Origin: Pigmentiphaga sp. NML080357 | Lineage (GTDB): Bacteria; Pseudomonadota; Gammaproteobacteria; Burkholderiales; Burkholderiaceae_B | NCBI RefSeq assembly: GCF_002188465.1 | Contig: NZ_NINW01000037.1 | Location: 248,001 to 312,000 of the forward strand | DNA length: 64,000 nucleotides | Direction: 5' to 3' | Part shown: one piece after another, positions 9,302 through 19,650 of the stretch | Layout of the letters: each line of letters opens with the position of its first letter | Numbering within the stretch: position 1 is the stretch's first letter | The notes under the pieces: generated by a model | What the model was told of the DNA's origin: nothing | Database searches by the model: none | The model's input: the letters and a program-made list of their open reading frames with translations, nothing else | Program-made: the position numbers and the translations under genes

Positions 9302-10231
9302 ATGGAAGCCTTCAAGATCCAGCACCTGCGCCAGTTCGTCACCGCCGTGGACAGCGGCAGCTTCCTGGCGGCGGCACAGGCCACGTTCCGCTCGCAGGCG
9401 GCGGTATCGGCGGCCATGAACGATCTGGAGCGGCAGGTGGGCGGTCCGCTGTTCGAACCGGGCAAGCGCGCCCGCCCCACCCCGCTGGGCTGGAGCCTGC
9501 TGCCGCTGTTCCGCGAACTGCTGGCCGTGCACGACCGTGTCCGGCTCGAAGCCAACGAACTGGCCCAGGCGCGGCATGGCTCGGTGTCGCTGGCGGTCAT
9601 GCCCTCTCTGGCGGACGAATGGCTGCCCGACATCCTGGACCGCTACACCCGTCGATTTCCCCAGGTGCGCCTGCGCGCGGTGGACATGCCCTCGCAGGCG
9701 GTACGGCAGTTGGTCCTGAGCGGTGAAGTAGACATAGGTATCGCCGGCCTGCTGGCCGACGAGCCGCGGCTGGACTTCCAGCCCATCGCGCGCGATGAGT
9801 TCGGCATCATTTGCCCCGCCTCGCACAGGCTGGCCGGACGGCGGCAACCCGTGGACTGGAATGCGCTCGAGGGCGAACGTCTCATCGCCAACGCCACCTT
9901 CGAGGCCCTGCGCCACCCCGACATCCCGCCCTGGGTGGCCAATCCCGGCATGACGGTCACTAACCGGACCTCGCTCATCGCCAGCGTCCGCTCGGGCCTG
10001 GGCATCACCATCCTCCCCACCCTCGCGCGGCCAGCACGCAAGCACAAGCTGGCTTTCGTCCGGCTGCACCGTCCGGTCATCGCCCGGACGGTGGGCCTGG
10101 TCACGCGCCCCGGCCAGAGCCTCTCCCCGGCGGCCCGGCACATGCACGACCTGCTGGTCGACCTGATGCGCGAACTGGCCAGGGACAAAGGCGGCGAGCT
10201 CATCCCGGAAGCCGGGACGGCGGGCCTATGA
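9302..10231 (+). CDS. LysR-type regulator
   Basis: LysR-family transcription factor of about 309 residues. The start at 9302 is preferred over the ATG at 9263 because the conserved N-terminus begins MEAFKIQHLRQFVTAVDSGS; the longer form adds 13 unconserved residues. The helix-turn-helix covers residues 5-62 and the effector domain follows. Divergent from the AA_synth/hydrolase/Bug operon (9200 to 6801), so it most likely activates that operon in response to the substrate. Its stop at 10231 abuts the stop of gfa on the other strand with no intervening base. Confidence 0.88.
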   Translation: MEAFKIQHLRQFVTAVDSGSFLAAAQATFRSQAAVSAAMNDLERQVGGPLFEPGKRARPTPLGWSLLPLFRELLAVHDRVRLEANELAQARHGSVSLAVMPSLADEWLPDILDRYTRRFPQVRLRAVDMPSQAVRQLVLSGEVDIGIAGLLADEPRLDFQPIARDEFGIICPASHRLAGRRQPVDWNALEGERLIANATFEALRHPDIPPWVANPGMTVTNRTSLIASVRSGLGITILPTLARPARKHKLAFVRLHRPVIARTVGLVTRPGQSLSPAARHMHDLLVDLMRELARDKGGELIPEAGTAGL

Positions 10232-10810
10232 TCACGCGTCGCGGTACGTGCCCTTCTGCTTGGCCGCATGCGTGGCCAGGGCATCCATCAGCGGCGGCGA
10301 CAGGCAGTCATAGGGCGCCAGCCCCAGCTCGCGCAGGCGCGCCCGCACCCCGTCCATCCGCGAAGGCGGCGTGCCGCTCTCGATGATGGAAGAGACAAAG
10401 GCCGCGAAACCCGGCGCGGCCCAGCCGCTTTGCGGCGAAAGCTCCGTATGAACGAAATCCAGGCCGTAGAAGGGATGGTTCTTGTTCTCGATGCGGCCGA
10501 ACATGTGGGCGCCGCATTCCCGGCACGCGTGGCGCTGGATGACGGCGCTTTCATCGACGATCTTCAGCTTCTCGCCATGGGCGACGACGCTGACCTTGTC
10601 GCGCGGAGCGACTGCGACCAGGGAGAAGACCGCCCCGGCGGGCTTCCAGCACTTGGTGCAGCCGCAAGCATGGTTATGCAAGGTCTGGGTGTCGACCTTG
10701 ACCTCCACCTTGTCCGTTGCGCAAAGACATTGCAAGGTCCCGCCGCTGAACCCTGCCTGTTCGGGCCGTATGCCGTTGTCGACGGCCGGGTGAATGCTGA
10801 CTGCGCTCAT
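10232..10810 (-). CDS. gfa: S-(hydroxymethyl)glutathione synthase (GFA)
   Basis: Zinc protein that speeds the condensation of formaldehyde with glutathione, feeding the next gene's dehydrogenase. About 192 residues from the ATG at 10810, which has a GAGGAGA ribosome site; an upstream in-frame start adds only non-family sequence. Zinc-binding cysteines typical of GFA are visible in [24 protein letters not shown] and [13 protein letters not shown], and [11 protein letters not shown] is a GFA-specific block. Third gene of frmR-frmA-gfa, 69 nt after frmA, so its expression should follow formaldehyde through FrmR. Confidence 0.92.
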   Translation of the reverse strand: MSAVSIHPAVDNGIRPEQAGFSGGTLQCLCATDKVEVKVDTQTLHNHACGCTKCWKPAGAVFSLVAVAPRDKVSVVAHGEKLKIVDESAVIQRHACRECGAHMFGRIENKNHPFYGLDFVHTELSPQSGWAAPGFAAFVSSIIESGTPPSRMDGVRARLRELGLAPYDCLSPPLMDALATHAAKQKGTYRDA

Positions 10811-10879
10811 GCTTGTCTCCTCGTTCTGGTATGGGCCGGCGCGGCGGGGCGCCGCGCCGTCATGCATGGCCGCAAGCGG

Positions 10880-12025
<1,146 letters not shown>

Positions 12026-12036
12026 TTAGGCGGGAA

Positions 12037-12312
12037 TCATCGGAGATAGGAGCGGACGAGGGAGACCACGTCATCGATGGGCTTGTGCGGCGTGCCATTG
12101 GCCTCGGCCAGATGCGTGAACTCCTCGCGCAGATGGCTCTCCAGTACGCCAGCCATGAGACCGTTGATCGCGCCGCGCACGGCCGCGATCTGCTGGAGAA
12201 CAGGCCCGCATTCGGCCCCCTCCTCCAGCGCCCGCTCCAGGGCATCGAGCTGCCCGCGCACGCGCCGGACACGGGCCAGGACGCGCTTTTTCTCTTCAAC
12301 GGTGTGCGGCAT
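12037..12312 (-). CDS. frmR: FrmR-family formaldehyde-sensing repressor
   Basis: A 91-residue CsoR/RcnR-type all-helical repressor, very close to E. coli Frm[21 protein letters not shown], then [20 protein letters not shown]. Pro2 and Cys35, the residues that formaldehyde cross-links in FrmR, are both present, as is the HLRE histidine region. In the absence of formaldehyde it should block its own operon. First gene of frmR-frmA-gfa. The operator-like repeat at 12322-12342 lies 10 nt in front of its ATG, as expected for autoregulation. Confidence 0.92.
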   Translation of the reverse strand: MPHTVEEKKRVLARVRRVRGQLDALERALEEGAECGPVLQQIAAVRGAINGLMAGVLESHLREEFTHLAEANGTPHKPIDDVVSLVRSYLR

Positions 12313-12321
12313 GGGGTTTCG

Positions 12322-12342
12322 GCATACTGGGTAGGAGTATGC
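12322..12342 (-). promoter_or_regulatory. Candidate FrmR operator
   Basis: A 7-bp perfect inverted repeat, GCATACT-N7-AGTATGC, whose spacer is a G-rich run (GGGTAGG). CsoR/FrmR proteins are known to bind ATA(C/G)-G-tract-TAT sites, so sequence and position just ahead of frmR both fit. A second half-like GATACTCCC follows at 12347-12355. Confidence 0.75.
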
Positions 12343-12404
12343 AATGATACTCCCGCCACGGAGGAATTGGGACAGGGGTTGACCCGCAGCAACCCCGCCC
12401 GCCC

Positions 12405-12438
12405 CCAAAAGAAAAAGCCCCCACGCAACCGTGAGGGC
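12405..12438 (-). terminator. Rho-independent terminator of the ilv operon
   Basis: Read on the minus strand, a GC-rich stem (GCCCTCACG / CGTGGGGGC, loop GTTG) at 12438-12417 is followed by TTTTTCTTTT at 12416-12407. It lies about 85 bp past the ilvC stop, beyond repeat copy A, and would end ilvC transcription before frmR. Confidence 0.7.
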
Positions 12439-12444
12439 CAAAAA

Positions 12445-12523
12445 CCCAGGATGCGGTGGATCCGGCTCCGCCGGTCCACCCGCATCGCCCCCTGGGGGGC
12501 GCGCGTCAGCGCGTATGGGGGGG
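12445..12523 (+). repeat. Two-hairpin intergenic repeat, copy A
   Basis: One copy of the roughly 78-bp element described in the findings. Outer arms are of the GATGCGG / CCGCATC type around the core GGATCCGG-CTC-CGCCGGTCC, followed by a CCCCCTGGGGGG module and a GCGC-rich hairpin. It ends one base before the ilvC stop codon, on ilvC's downstream side. Confidence 0.85.
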
Positions 12524-12524
12524 C

Positions 12525-13562
<1,038 letters not shown>

Positions 13563-13633
13563 TCAGAATCAGTTCAAATTCAGTCAAAACACTTACCACC
13601 CCACCTCAGCCTCCCGGGGGTGAATCCGGGGGG

Positions 13634-13710
13634 CCCAGGGCACCGCGGATCCGGCTTTGCCGGTCCGCCAGTGCCGCCCCCTGGGGGGCGCGCGTCAGCG
13701 CGTAGGGGGG
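13634..13710 (+). repeat. Two-hairpin intergenic repeat, copy B
   Basis: Full copy with GGCACCGCGG / CCGCCAGTGCC arms and a CTTTG centre, located between ilvH and ilvC inside the presumed ilvIHC operon. It reads in the same orientation as copy A on the other side of ilvC, so ilvC is flanked by two direct copies. Confidence 0.85.
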
Positions 13711-13728
13711 ACTACCAATCAGGGGGGG

Positions 13729-14220
13729 CTAAATCTTCAGTACCCGTTCGCCACGCCCCACGCCGCAGCTGCCGGTACGTACGGTTTCCAGGATGCTGGC
13801 GCGGTCCAGCGCCTCGATGAACGCGTCCAGCTTGCTCTTGTCGCCGGTGAGCTCCACGGTATAGGTCTTGTCGGTCACGTCGACGATATGGCCGCGGAAG
13901 ATATCGACCATCCGCTTCATTTCCTCGCGCTCCTTGCCCACGGCGCGAACCTTGATCAGCATCAGTTCGCGCTCGATGTGCGGCGCCTCGGTCAGGTCGA
14001 CCACCTTGACCACCTCGACCAGGCGGTTGAGGTGCTTGGTGATCTGCTCGATGACGTCATCGGAGCCCGACGTGACGACCGTCATGCGCGACAGCGTGGC
14101 GTCCTCGGTCGGCGCGACGGTCAGGGTTTCGATGTTGTAGCCGCGGGCCGAGAAAAGGCCGACCACGCGGGAAAGTGCACCTGCTTCGTTCTCAAGAAGC
14201 ACGGATATGGCGTGTCTCAT
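13729..14220 (-). CDS. ilvH: Acetolactate synthase III small (regulatory) subunit
   Basis: Regulatory subunit of the acetohydroxyacid synthase, conferring valine feedback inhibition. It has 163 residues, standard for IlvH/IlvN. The N-terminal ACT domain reads RHAISVLLENEAGALSRVVGLFSARGYNIETLTVAPTE in overlapping blocks, with the conserved VGLFSARGYNIE; the C-terminal domain carries YTVELTGDKSKLDAFIEALD. Starts 9 nt after the ilvI stop, so the two subunits are co-transcribed. Confidence 0.97.
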   Translation of the reverse strand: MRHAISVLLENEAGALSRVVGLFSARGYNIETLTVAPTEDATLSRMTVVTSGSDDVIEQITKHLNRLVEVVKVVDLTEAPHIERELMLIKVRAVGKEREEMKRMVDIFRGHIVDVTDKTYTVELTGDKSKLDAFIEALDRASILETVRTGSCGVGRGERVLKI

Positions 14221-14229
14221 GTGTGCTCC

Positions 14230-15966
14230 TCAGAGGTCTTCCGAACCGAGCAGCATCTCGGTCAGGCCCTTGCCGGCCTTCACCATCGGCCACACGTTCT
14301 CGGTGCGGTCGGTGATGATGTCCAGGAACACCAGGCGCTTCTTGTGCGTGGTGAAGGCTTCGCGCAACGCGCCCTCGACGTCGCGCGGGCTTTCGATGCG
14401 CATGCCGACGTGGCCGTAGGCCTCGACCAGCTTGACGAAGTCCGGCAGCGAATCCATGTAGGACTCGGCATAGCGCGAGCCGTAGTCGATCTGCTGCCAC
14501 TGCCGCACCATGCCCAGGTACCGGTTGTTCAGGCACAGGATCTTGGGGCTGAGGTGGTACTGGTGGCAGGTCGAGAGCTCCTGGATGTTCATCTGGATCG
14601 AGCCTTCGCCGGTGATGACGGCGATGTCGGCATCCGGATGCACCATCTGCACGCCCATGGCATAGGGCAGGCCCACGCCCATCGTGCCCAGGCCGCCGGA
14701 GTTGATCCAGCGGCGCGGCTTGTTGAAGCGGTAGTACTGCGCGGCCCACATCTGGTGCTGGCCCACGTCGGAGGTGACGAATGCCTCGCCGCGAGTGATC
14801 TCGCACAGCTTCTCGATCACGAACTGGGGCTTGATGACTTCGTTCGAAGCCTTGTACTTCAGGCACTCGCGTTCGCGCCAGGCCCCGATCTGCTTCCACC
14901 AGGAAGCGATCTGCTCGGGATCGCGGCGGGTTTCCTTGAGCGCGGCCTCGACATGGGCCACGAAATCCTGCAGCACGTCCTTGACGTCGCCGACGATGGG
15001 CACGTCGACCTTCACGCGCTTGGAGATCGACGAGGGGTCGATGTCGATATGGACGATCTTGCGGGCGTTCTGCGCGAAGTGCTTGGGATTGCCGATGACG
15101 CGGTCGTCGAAGCGGGCGCCGATGGCCACCAGCACGTCGCAGTGCTGCATGGCCATGTTGGCTTCATAGGTGCCGTGCATGCCGGGCATGCCGACGAAGC
15201 GGCGATCGTCCGCCGGGAACGCGCCCAGGCCCATCAGGGTGTTGGTGCAGGGCACGTCCAGCATCTGCACGAGCTTGGTGAGCTCGGACGCGGCATCGGC
15301 CAGGATCACGCCGCCGCCGGTGTAGATCATGGGGCGCTCGGCCTGCAGCAGCAGTTGCACCGCCTTCTTGATCTGCCCCTGGTGGCCCTTCACGACCGGC
15401 GAGTAGGAGCGCATCTTGATCTCGCCCGCCGGAGCCGTGTATTTGCACCGGGCGATCGTGATGTCCTTGGGAATGTCGACCAGCACGGGGCCGGGGCGGC
15501 CGGTGCGGGCGATGTAGAAGGCCTTGCGGATGGTCTCCGCCAGGTCCTTGACGTCCTTGACCAGGAAGTTGTGCTTGACGCACGGCCGCGTGATGCCGAC
15601 GGTATCGGCTTCCTGGAAGGCATCCTGGCCGATGGCGGTGGTGGGCACCTGCCCGGTCAGCACCACCAGCGGGATGGAATCCATGTACGCGGTGGCGATG
15701 CCGGTGACCGCGTTGGTCACGCCGGGGCCGCTGGTGACCAGCGCGACGCCGACGCGGTTCGATGCGCGCGAATAGGCATCGGCGGCGTGCACGGCGGCCT
15801 GCTCGTGACGCACCAGGATGTGCTTGAATCTGTCTTGCTTGAAGATCTCGTCGTAGATGTACAAGACCGAGCCGCCCGGATAGCCGAACACATGTTCGAC
15901 CCCTTCATCGGCAAGGCTGCGCACGACGATCTCGGCGCCTGTGAGTTCCATTGGATTGTCGTCCAT
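14230..15966 (-). CDS. ilvI: Acetolactate synthase III large (catalytic) subunit
   Basis: Thiamin-diphosphate enzyme that joins two pyruvates to acetolactate, or pyruvate and 2-oxobutyrate to acetohydroxybutyrate. It has 578 residues. FGYPGGSVLYIYDEIF and RHEQAAVHAADAYSRAS carry the catalytic glutamate region, and PTTAIGQDAFQEADTVG follows. The cofactor motif here is GEGSIQMNIQELS...NN, with Glu replacing the usual Asp of GDG; this is the normal betaproteobacterial form, not a defect. Start alternatives are ATG 15966 and ATG 15951 (MELTGAEIVVRSL); neither has a strong ribosome site. First gene of ilvIHC. Confidence 0.97.
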   Translation of the reverse strand: MDDNPMELTGAEIVVRSLADEGVEHVFGYPGGSVLYIYDEIFKQDRFKHILVRHEQAAVHAADAYSRASNRVGVALVTSGPGVTNAVTGIATAYMDSIPLVVLTGQVPTTAIGQDAFQEADTVGITRPCVKHNFLVKDVKDLAETIRKAFYIARTGRPGPVLVDIPKDITIARCKYTAPAGEIKMRSYSPVVKGHQGQIKKAVQLLLQAERPMIYTGGGVILADAASELTKLVQMLDVPCTNTLMGLGAFPADDRRFVGMPGMHGTYEANMAMQHCDVLVAIGARFDDRVIGNPKHFAQNARKIVHIDIDPSSISKRVKVDVPIVGDVKDVLQDFVAHVEAALKETRRDPEQIASWWKQIGAWRERECLKYKASNEVIKPQFVIEKLCEITRGEAFVTSDVGQHQMWAAQYYRFNKPRRWINSGGLGTMGVGLPYAMGVQMVHPDADIAVITGEGSIQMNIQELSTCHQYHLSPKILCLNNRYLGMVRQWQQIDYGSRYAESYMDSLPDFVKLVEAYGHVGMRIESPRDVEGALREAFTTHKKRLVFLDIITDRTENVWPMVKAGKGLTEMLLGSEDL

Positions 15967-16413
15967 TCAAGTTCGCGCTGACGCCCCGGGCGGTACTGCC
16001 TCCTGGCAGGGAAACCAAACCTGCGCGGGCACCGGCAACATGCGGCGACGCTTCACGGTTCACGGAACCGCTCCACTCGCCCACCCTGCCGACCTCGCGC
16101 ACGTTCACCGGAACGAGCACTGAAGGTTGAAACGGAAGGCCAAGACCGGACCGCCTGCGCCCCTTCGGGCATAGGCCGCCGCAACGCTTTTGGCGCGGAC
16201 CTGGGCTTGATTTACTGCAAAGCATGGCGCCGAAGGTATCGGACGCCAGACGAAGCGCTCTGCCGTCGACTTTGGTATCGCTTTCGGCGAGCCCGCTAGG
16301 CTATCAGGAATGTTGCGGTGCGGTCAAGATTTGCCGCCCGCCCCCGGGACTTTCCCGCGGTCGGCCAGGCGCGCGGGGCGCGCCCCCTTGCGCTCGGGTT
16401 ATCGTAGCGCCCC
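15967..16413. other. Gene-free stretch between ilvI and the RDD gene
   Basis: About 450 bp between divergent genes. I looked on the minus strand for a leader peptide rich in Ile, Val or Leu codons, as in attenuated ilv operons, and found none. A possible sigma-70 promoter for ilvI on the minus strand is TTGACC (16327-16322), 18 bp, TAGCCT, weak at the -10. Otherwise I see nothing definite. Confidence 0.4.
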
Positions 16414-16851
16414 ATGAACGAAACGCCTTCCGCCCCTCCCGCTCTCCTTGCCACGCCCGGCCGCTGGCGCCGATTCGCCTGCATGATGTATGAAGCCATC
16501 CTGCTGTTCGGCGTGGTGTTCGTGGCCGATTACCTGTTCGACACGCTCACCCAGAGCAAGCATGCGCTGATGCTGCGGCACGAGCGGCAGGCCTGGCTGT
16601 TCTTCGTCATCGGCGTGTATTTCGTCCTGTGCTGGCGGCTGGGCGGCCAGACCCTGCCGATGAAGACCTGGCATATCCGGCTGACCGACGCGGACGGCGG
16701 CCGTCCGCCGCTGTGGAAGGCGATCCTGCGCTACGTGCTGGCCTGGCCGTTCACCCTGACCGGCCTGGGTTTCGTCTGGACCTTCTTCGACCGCGACCGG
16801 CAATTTCCCCAGGACCGGCTGCTCGGCACGCGGCTGGTTTCCACCCGCTAG
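16414..16851 (+). CDS. RDD-family membrane protein
   Basis: A 145-residue membrane protein of the RDD family, named for conserved Arg-Asp-Asp residues. Three hydrophobic segments are visible, at about residues 26-44, 62-78 and 105-122. The family block GGQTLPMKTWHIRLTDADGG lies between the second and third. Some RDD proteins are implicated in ion exchange or envelope stress, but this short type has no assigned role. Monocistronic by appearance, between the ilv operon and the siderophore receptor. Confidence 0.85.
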   Translation: MNETPSAPPALLATPGRWRRFACMMYEAILLFGVVFVADYLFDTLTQSKHALMLRHERQAWLFFVIGVYFVLCWRLGGQTLPMKTWHIRLTDADGGRPPLWKAILRYVLAWPFTLTGLGFVWTFFDRDRQFPQDRLLGTRLVSTR

Positions 16852-17085
16852 CGGCCAGCAATCGACGGCGCCAGGCCCGGCGACCGCAAATCCGCGCCCG
16901 CGCCGAGGACGTAGCGCCATCGTGCGCTGCGTTGTGCTGCCGATGGCTCTCCGTTCGTCGGTTTTACCCGCCGACGGCCCGCGATCCCGCCGGGCCTCGA
17001 GTGTTGCTTTTCTCCCGAATTCTCTCCTTCGCGCCTCCTGGTTCAGCCGTTTGTAAGGTGCTCGACACTATTGTCCCCGCTGCGG

Positions 17086-17104
17086 ATGAATGCGAATCAT
17101 TCTT
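17086..17104 (+). promoter_or_regulatory. Candidate Fur box
   Basis: A 12-of-19 match to the classical Fur box, including the uninterrupted AATCATT half and the AATG block of the other half. It is 90 bp ahead of the GTG start of the TonB-dependent receptor at 17194 and fits iron repression of a siderophore receptor. Confidence 0.6.
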
Positions 17105-17193
17105 CGTTCCAATTCTGTCCATCTACCGAGGGCGGGGACTCCACACCCGCCCCGCATCCGGGCGCAACGCGCCCACCTTCGGGGGATTTCACG

Positions 17194-19458
17194 GTGACAC
17201 CTACGAACCCGTTCCGGTTCAATACCCTGGCGGCCGCCATCGGCGCCCTGACTTTCGTGCCGGCGGTCCAGGCGCAGGCGCAGAACACGAACCCGGCAGA
17301 CGCGCCGCGCTCCAGCGGTCAGCTCGCGCCGATCACGGTGCGCGGACAAGCCGATACGCCTTACAAAGCCGACCAATCGGCCTCGCAGAAATTCACTGCC
17401 CCGCTGGTGGACACGCCCAGGAGCGTGACGGTCATTCCGCAGGAAGTCATCGAGAACTCCGCCTCCACTACGCTGACCGAAGCGCTGCGCCTGACGCCGG
17501 GTATTTCCTTCGGAGCGGGGGAAGGCGGCAATCCGCTGGGCGACCGGCCATTCATCCGCGGCTACGATGCGCAGTCGAGCACCTACGTCGACGGCATGCG
17601 CGACATCGGCGCCACGACGCGCGAAGTCTTCAATCTTGAACAGATCGAGGTCACCAAGGGCCCGGACGGCGCCTATGGCGGACGCGGCGGCGCGGGCGGC
17701 AGCATCAACCTGATCACCAAGACGCCCAAGGCTGAGAACTTCACCAATGCCACCCTGGGCCTCGGCACCGACAGCTACAAGCGCGCCACGGTGGACGGCA
17801 ACTGGCTGCTGGGCGAGAACATGGCCTTCCGCCTGAACGCCATGGCTCACGATGCCGACGTGCCCGGCCGCGACTCGGTGGACGTATCGCGCTGGGGCAT
17901 CGCGCCCTCTTTCACCTGGGGCCTGAACACACCTACCCGTGTCACGCTGAGCTATTCTCACCTGCAGACCGACGACACGCCCGACTCCGGCATTCCGTTC
18001 ATGTACGGCAACAAGGTCCCCGCCGGCGTGACAGCGATCCGGCCGGTCACCGTGGACATGAACAACTTCTACGGCCTGACCAGCGATTTCTTCAAGACCC
18101 GTTCGGACGTGGCCACCGCACGCGTCGAACACGACATCAGCAGCAACCTCACGGTACGCAACACGCTGCGCTATACGGCCGTGGATCAGCGTTACGTCTG
18201 GACCAACCCGGACGACAGTCAAGGCAATGTGAACGATGGTCGTGTCTGGCGCAGCGCGAAGTCCCGCACCAGTGGCGTGCACACGATCGCCAACCAGACG
18301 GAACTGTTCGGCAAGGCGAACCTCGGCGGCTACGAACACAGCTTCAACACCGGCATCGAGATGTCCCGCGAAAAATCCGATACCGGCTCCTACACCGTGG
18401 CACGTACCCTGCCGGGCGGCACCGGCGCCACGACTTGCGCAGCGGGCACGGGAGCAGCTTCCGGCTACAACTGCACGGACCTCTACAACCCCAACCCGAA
18501 CGATCCGTGGAGCGGTTCCACGGTCGAAGGCGAACGCAACAACCACTTCAAGTCCACCACCTTCTCGGTCTACGGCTTCGATACCATCAAGCTGAGCGAG
18601 AAATGGCTGACCAACCTCGGGCTGCGCGTCGACAACTACAAGACAGGATTGGTGAGCCCGACCGCCGACGTTGGCCGAAGCGACACGCTGTTCAACTACC
18701 AGCTCGGCCTGATCTACAAGCCGGCGCATAACGGCAGCGTATATGTGTCGTACGGCACATCCTCGACGCCGGCCAATTCCAGCCTGGGGCAAGGCGCTGA
18801 ATCGCAGAGCCTGACTCCGGGACGCAACGGCGTGGGAATCAACGCCAAGGACATGGCCCCCGAGAAGAACCGTTCGCTGGAACTGGGCACCAAATGGAAT
18901 GTACTGGACAATCGCCTCGCACTGTCCGGCGCCATATTCCGCATCGACACCACCAACGCGCGCGTGACGCAGCCCGACGGCACCTATGCCATGTCCGGCA
19001 ACCGCCGCATCAACGGCTTCGAATTCGGCGCCTCGGGCAACATCACCAAGGCTTGGCAAGTGTTCGGAGGCTACACCTTCCTGGATAGTGAAGTCCGCGA
19101 CCTGGGCAGGGACACTGCCGCCGCGCGGGGACAGGCGTTCCCCAACACTCCCCGGCATACCGCCACGTTGTGGACCACCTACGCGGTGAACAGCGATTTC
19201 TCCATCGGCGGCGGCGTCTTCATCGCCAGCAAGCAGTATGGTTCGAACAGTAGCGCGACTAGCGGCGTGCGCCGCTACATTCCCGGCTACACCCGCTTCG
19301 ACGCGATGGCGGCCTATCGCATCAACCGCAACGTGAGCCTGCAGCTGAACCTGTTCAATCTCACGGACAAGCGCTACTTCACCTCGACCTACTCGACGCA
19401 CTACGCGTCGGTGGGCGCCGGCCGGGCGGCGGTCCTGAGCGTCAACTTGAAGTATTAG
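17194..19458 (+). CDS. TonB-dependent siderophore receptor (catecholate type)
   Basis: Outer-membrane gated channel that imports a ferric siderophore using TonB energy. From the GTG at 17194 it is about 754 residues: signal peptide (TPTNPFRFNTLAAAIGALTF...VQAQA), then a plug domain with DTPRSVTVIPQEVI, SFGAGEGGNPLGDRPFIRGY and FNLEQIEVTKGPDGAYGGRG, then a beta barrel ending in ALSVNLKY-type aromatic residues (VLSVNLKY). The GTG is chosen because a GGGGGA ribosome site precedes it, the leader starts there, and the longer reading from 17071 would run through the Fur box. It resembles Fiu/BfrA-like catecholate receptors. No siderophore synthesis genes are nearby, so it probably takes up a foreign siderophore. 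Confidence 0.9.
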   Translation: MTPTNPFRFNTLAAAIGALTFVPAVQAQAQNTNPADAPRSSGQLAPITVRGQADTPYKADQSASQKFTAPLVDTPRSVTVIPQEVIENSASTTLTEALRLTPGISFGAGEGGNPLGDRPFIRGYDAQSSTYVDGMRDIGATTREVFNLEQIEVTKGPDGAYGGRGGAGGSINLITKTPKAENFTNATLGLGTDSYKRATVDGNWLLGENMAFRLNAMAHDADVPGRDSVDVSRWGIAPSFTWGLNTPTRVTLSYSHLQTDDTPDSGIPFMYGNKVPAGVTAIRPVTVDMNNFYGLTSDFFKTRSDVATARVEHDISSNLTVRNTLRYTAVDQRYVWTNPDDSQGNVNDGRVWRSAKSRTSGVHTIANQTELFGKANLGGYEHSFNTGIEMSREKSDTGSYTVARTLPGGTGATTCAAGTGAASGYNCTDLYNPNPNDPWSGSTVEGERNNHFKSTTFSVYGFDTIKLSEKWLTNLGLRVDNYKTGLVSPTADVGRSDTLFNYQLGLIYKPAHNGSVYVSYGTSSTPANSSLGQGAESQSLTPGRNGVGINAKDMAPEKNRSLELGTKWNVLDNRLALSGAIFRIDTTNARVTQPDGTYAMSGNRRINGFEFGASGNITKAWQVFGGYTFLDSEVRDLGRDTAAARGQAFPNTPRHTATLWTTYAVNSDFSIGGGVFIASKQYGSNSSATSGVRRYIPGYTRFDAMAAYRINRNVSLQLNLFNLTDKRYFTSTYSTHYASVGAGRAAVLSVNLKY

Positions 19459-19460
19459 AA

Positions 19461-19539
19461 GCCCCCCTACGCGCTGACGCCCGCCCCCCCAGGGGGCGGC
19501 ACTGGCGGACCGGCGGAGCCGGATCCGCTGTGCCCTGGG
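19461..19539 (-). repeat. Two-hairpin intergenic repeat, copy C
   Basis: Full copy, reverse orientation, with GGCAC / GTGCC-type outer arms (GGCACTGGCGGACC on this strand). It starts three bases after the stop of the siderophore receptor gene, where it could act as a terminator or mRNA 3' cap. Confidence 0.85.
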
Positions 19540-19650
19540 TCTAGTACGGGTTTCGTGGGACGTGGCGTGGGGCTGTCGCTGGCCACCGGTGCTCCCGTCC
19601 CCACGTTCTGGTGCACAATCGCAGGCAGTCATCCCAACACACGGCGCCCG

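Noticed and set aside
14620-14650. GEGS instead of GDGS in the acetolactate synthase cofactor motif, considered a damaging change
   Set aside because: Betaproteobacterial IlvI proteins commonly have GEGSIQM; the rest of the motif and the NN pair are intact.
13657-15981. A 774-codon plus-strand open frame over ilvH and ilvI
   Set aside because: Antisense to ilvIH, which match their families end to end; its start lies in a repeat.
15967-16413. Possible ilv leader peptide and attenuator upstream of ilvI
   Set aside because: No short ORF with clustered Ile, Val or Leu codons and no terminator/antiterminator pair was found on the minus strand.
19555-19650. Longer N-terminus for the Sel1 protein
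   Set aside because: The extra 32 residues lack helix repeat character and overlap promoter-like sequence; the ATG at 19651 begins the conserved part.
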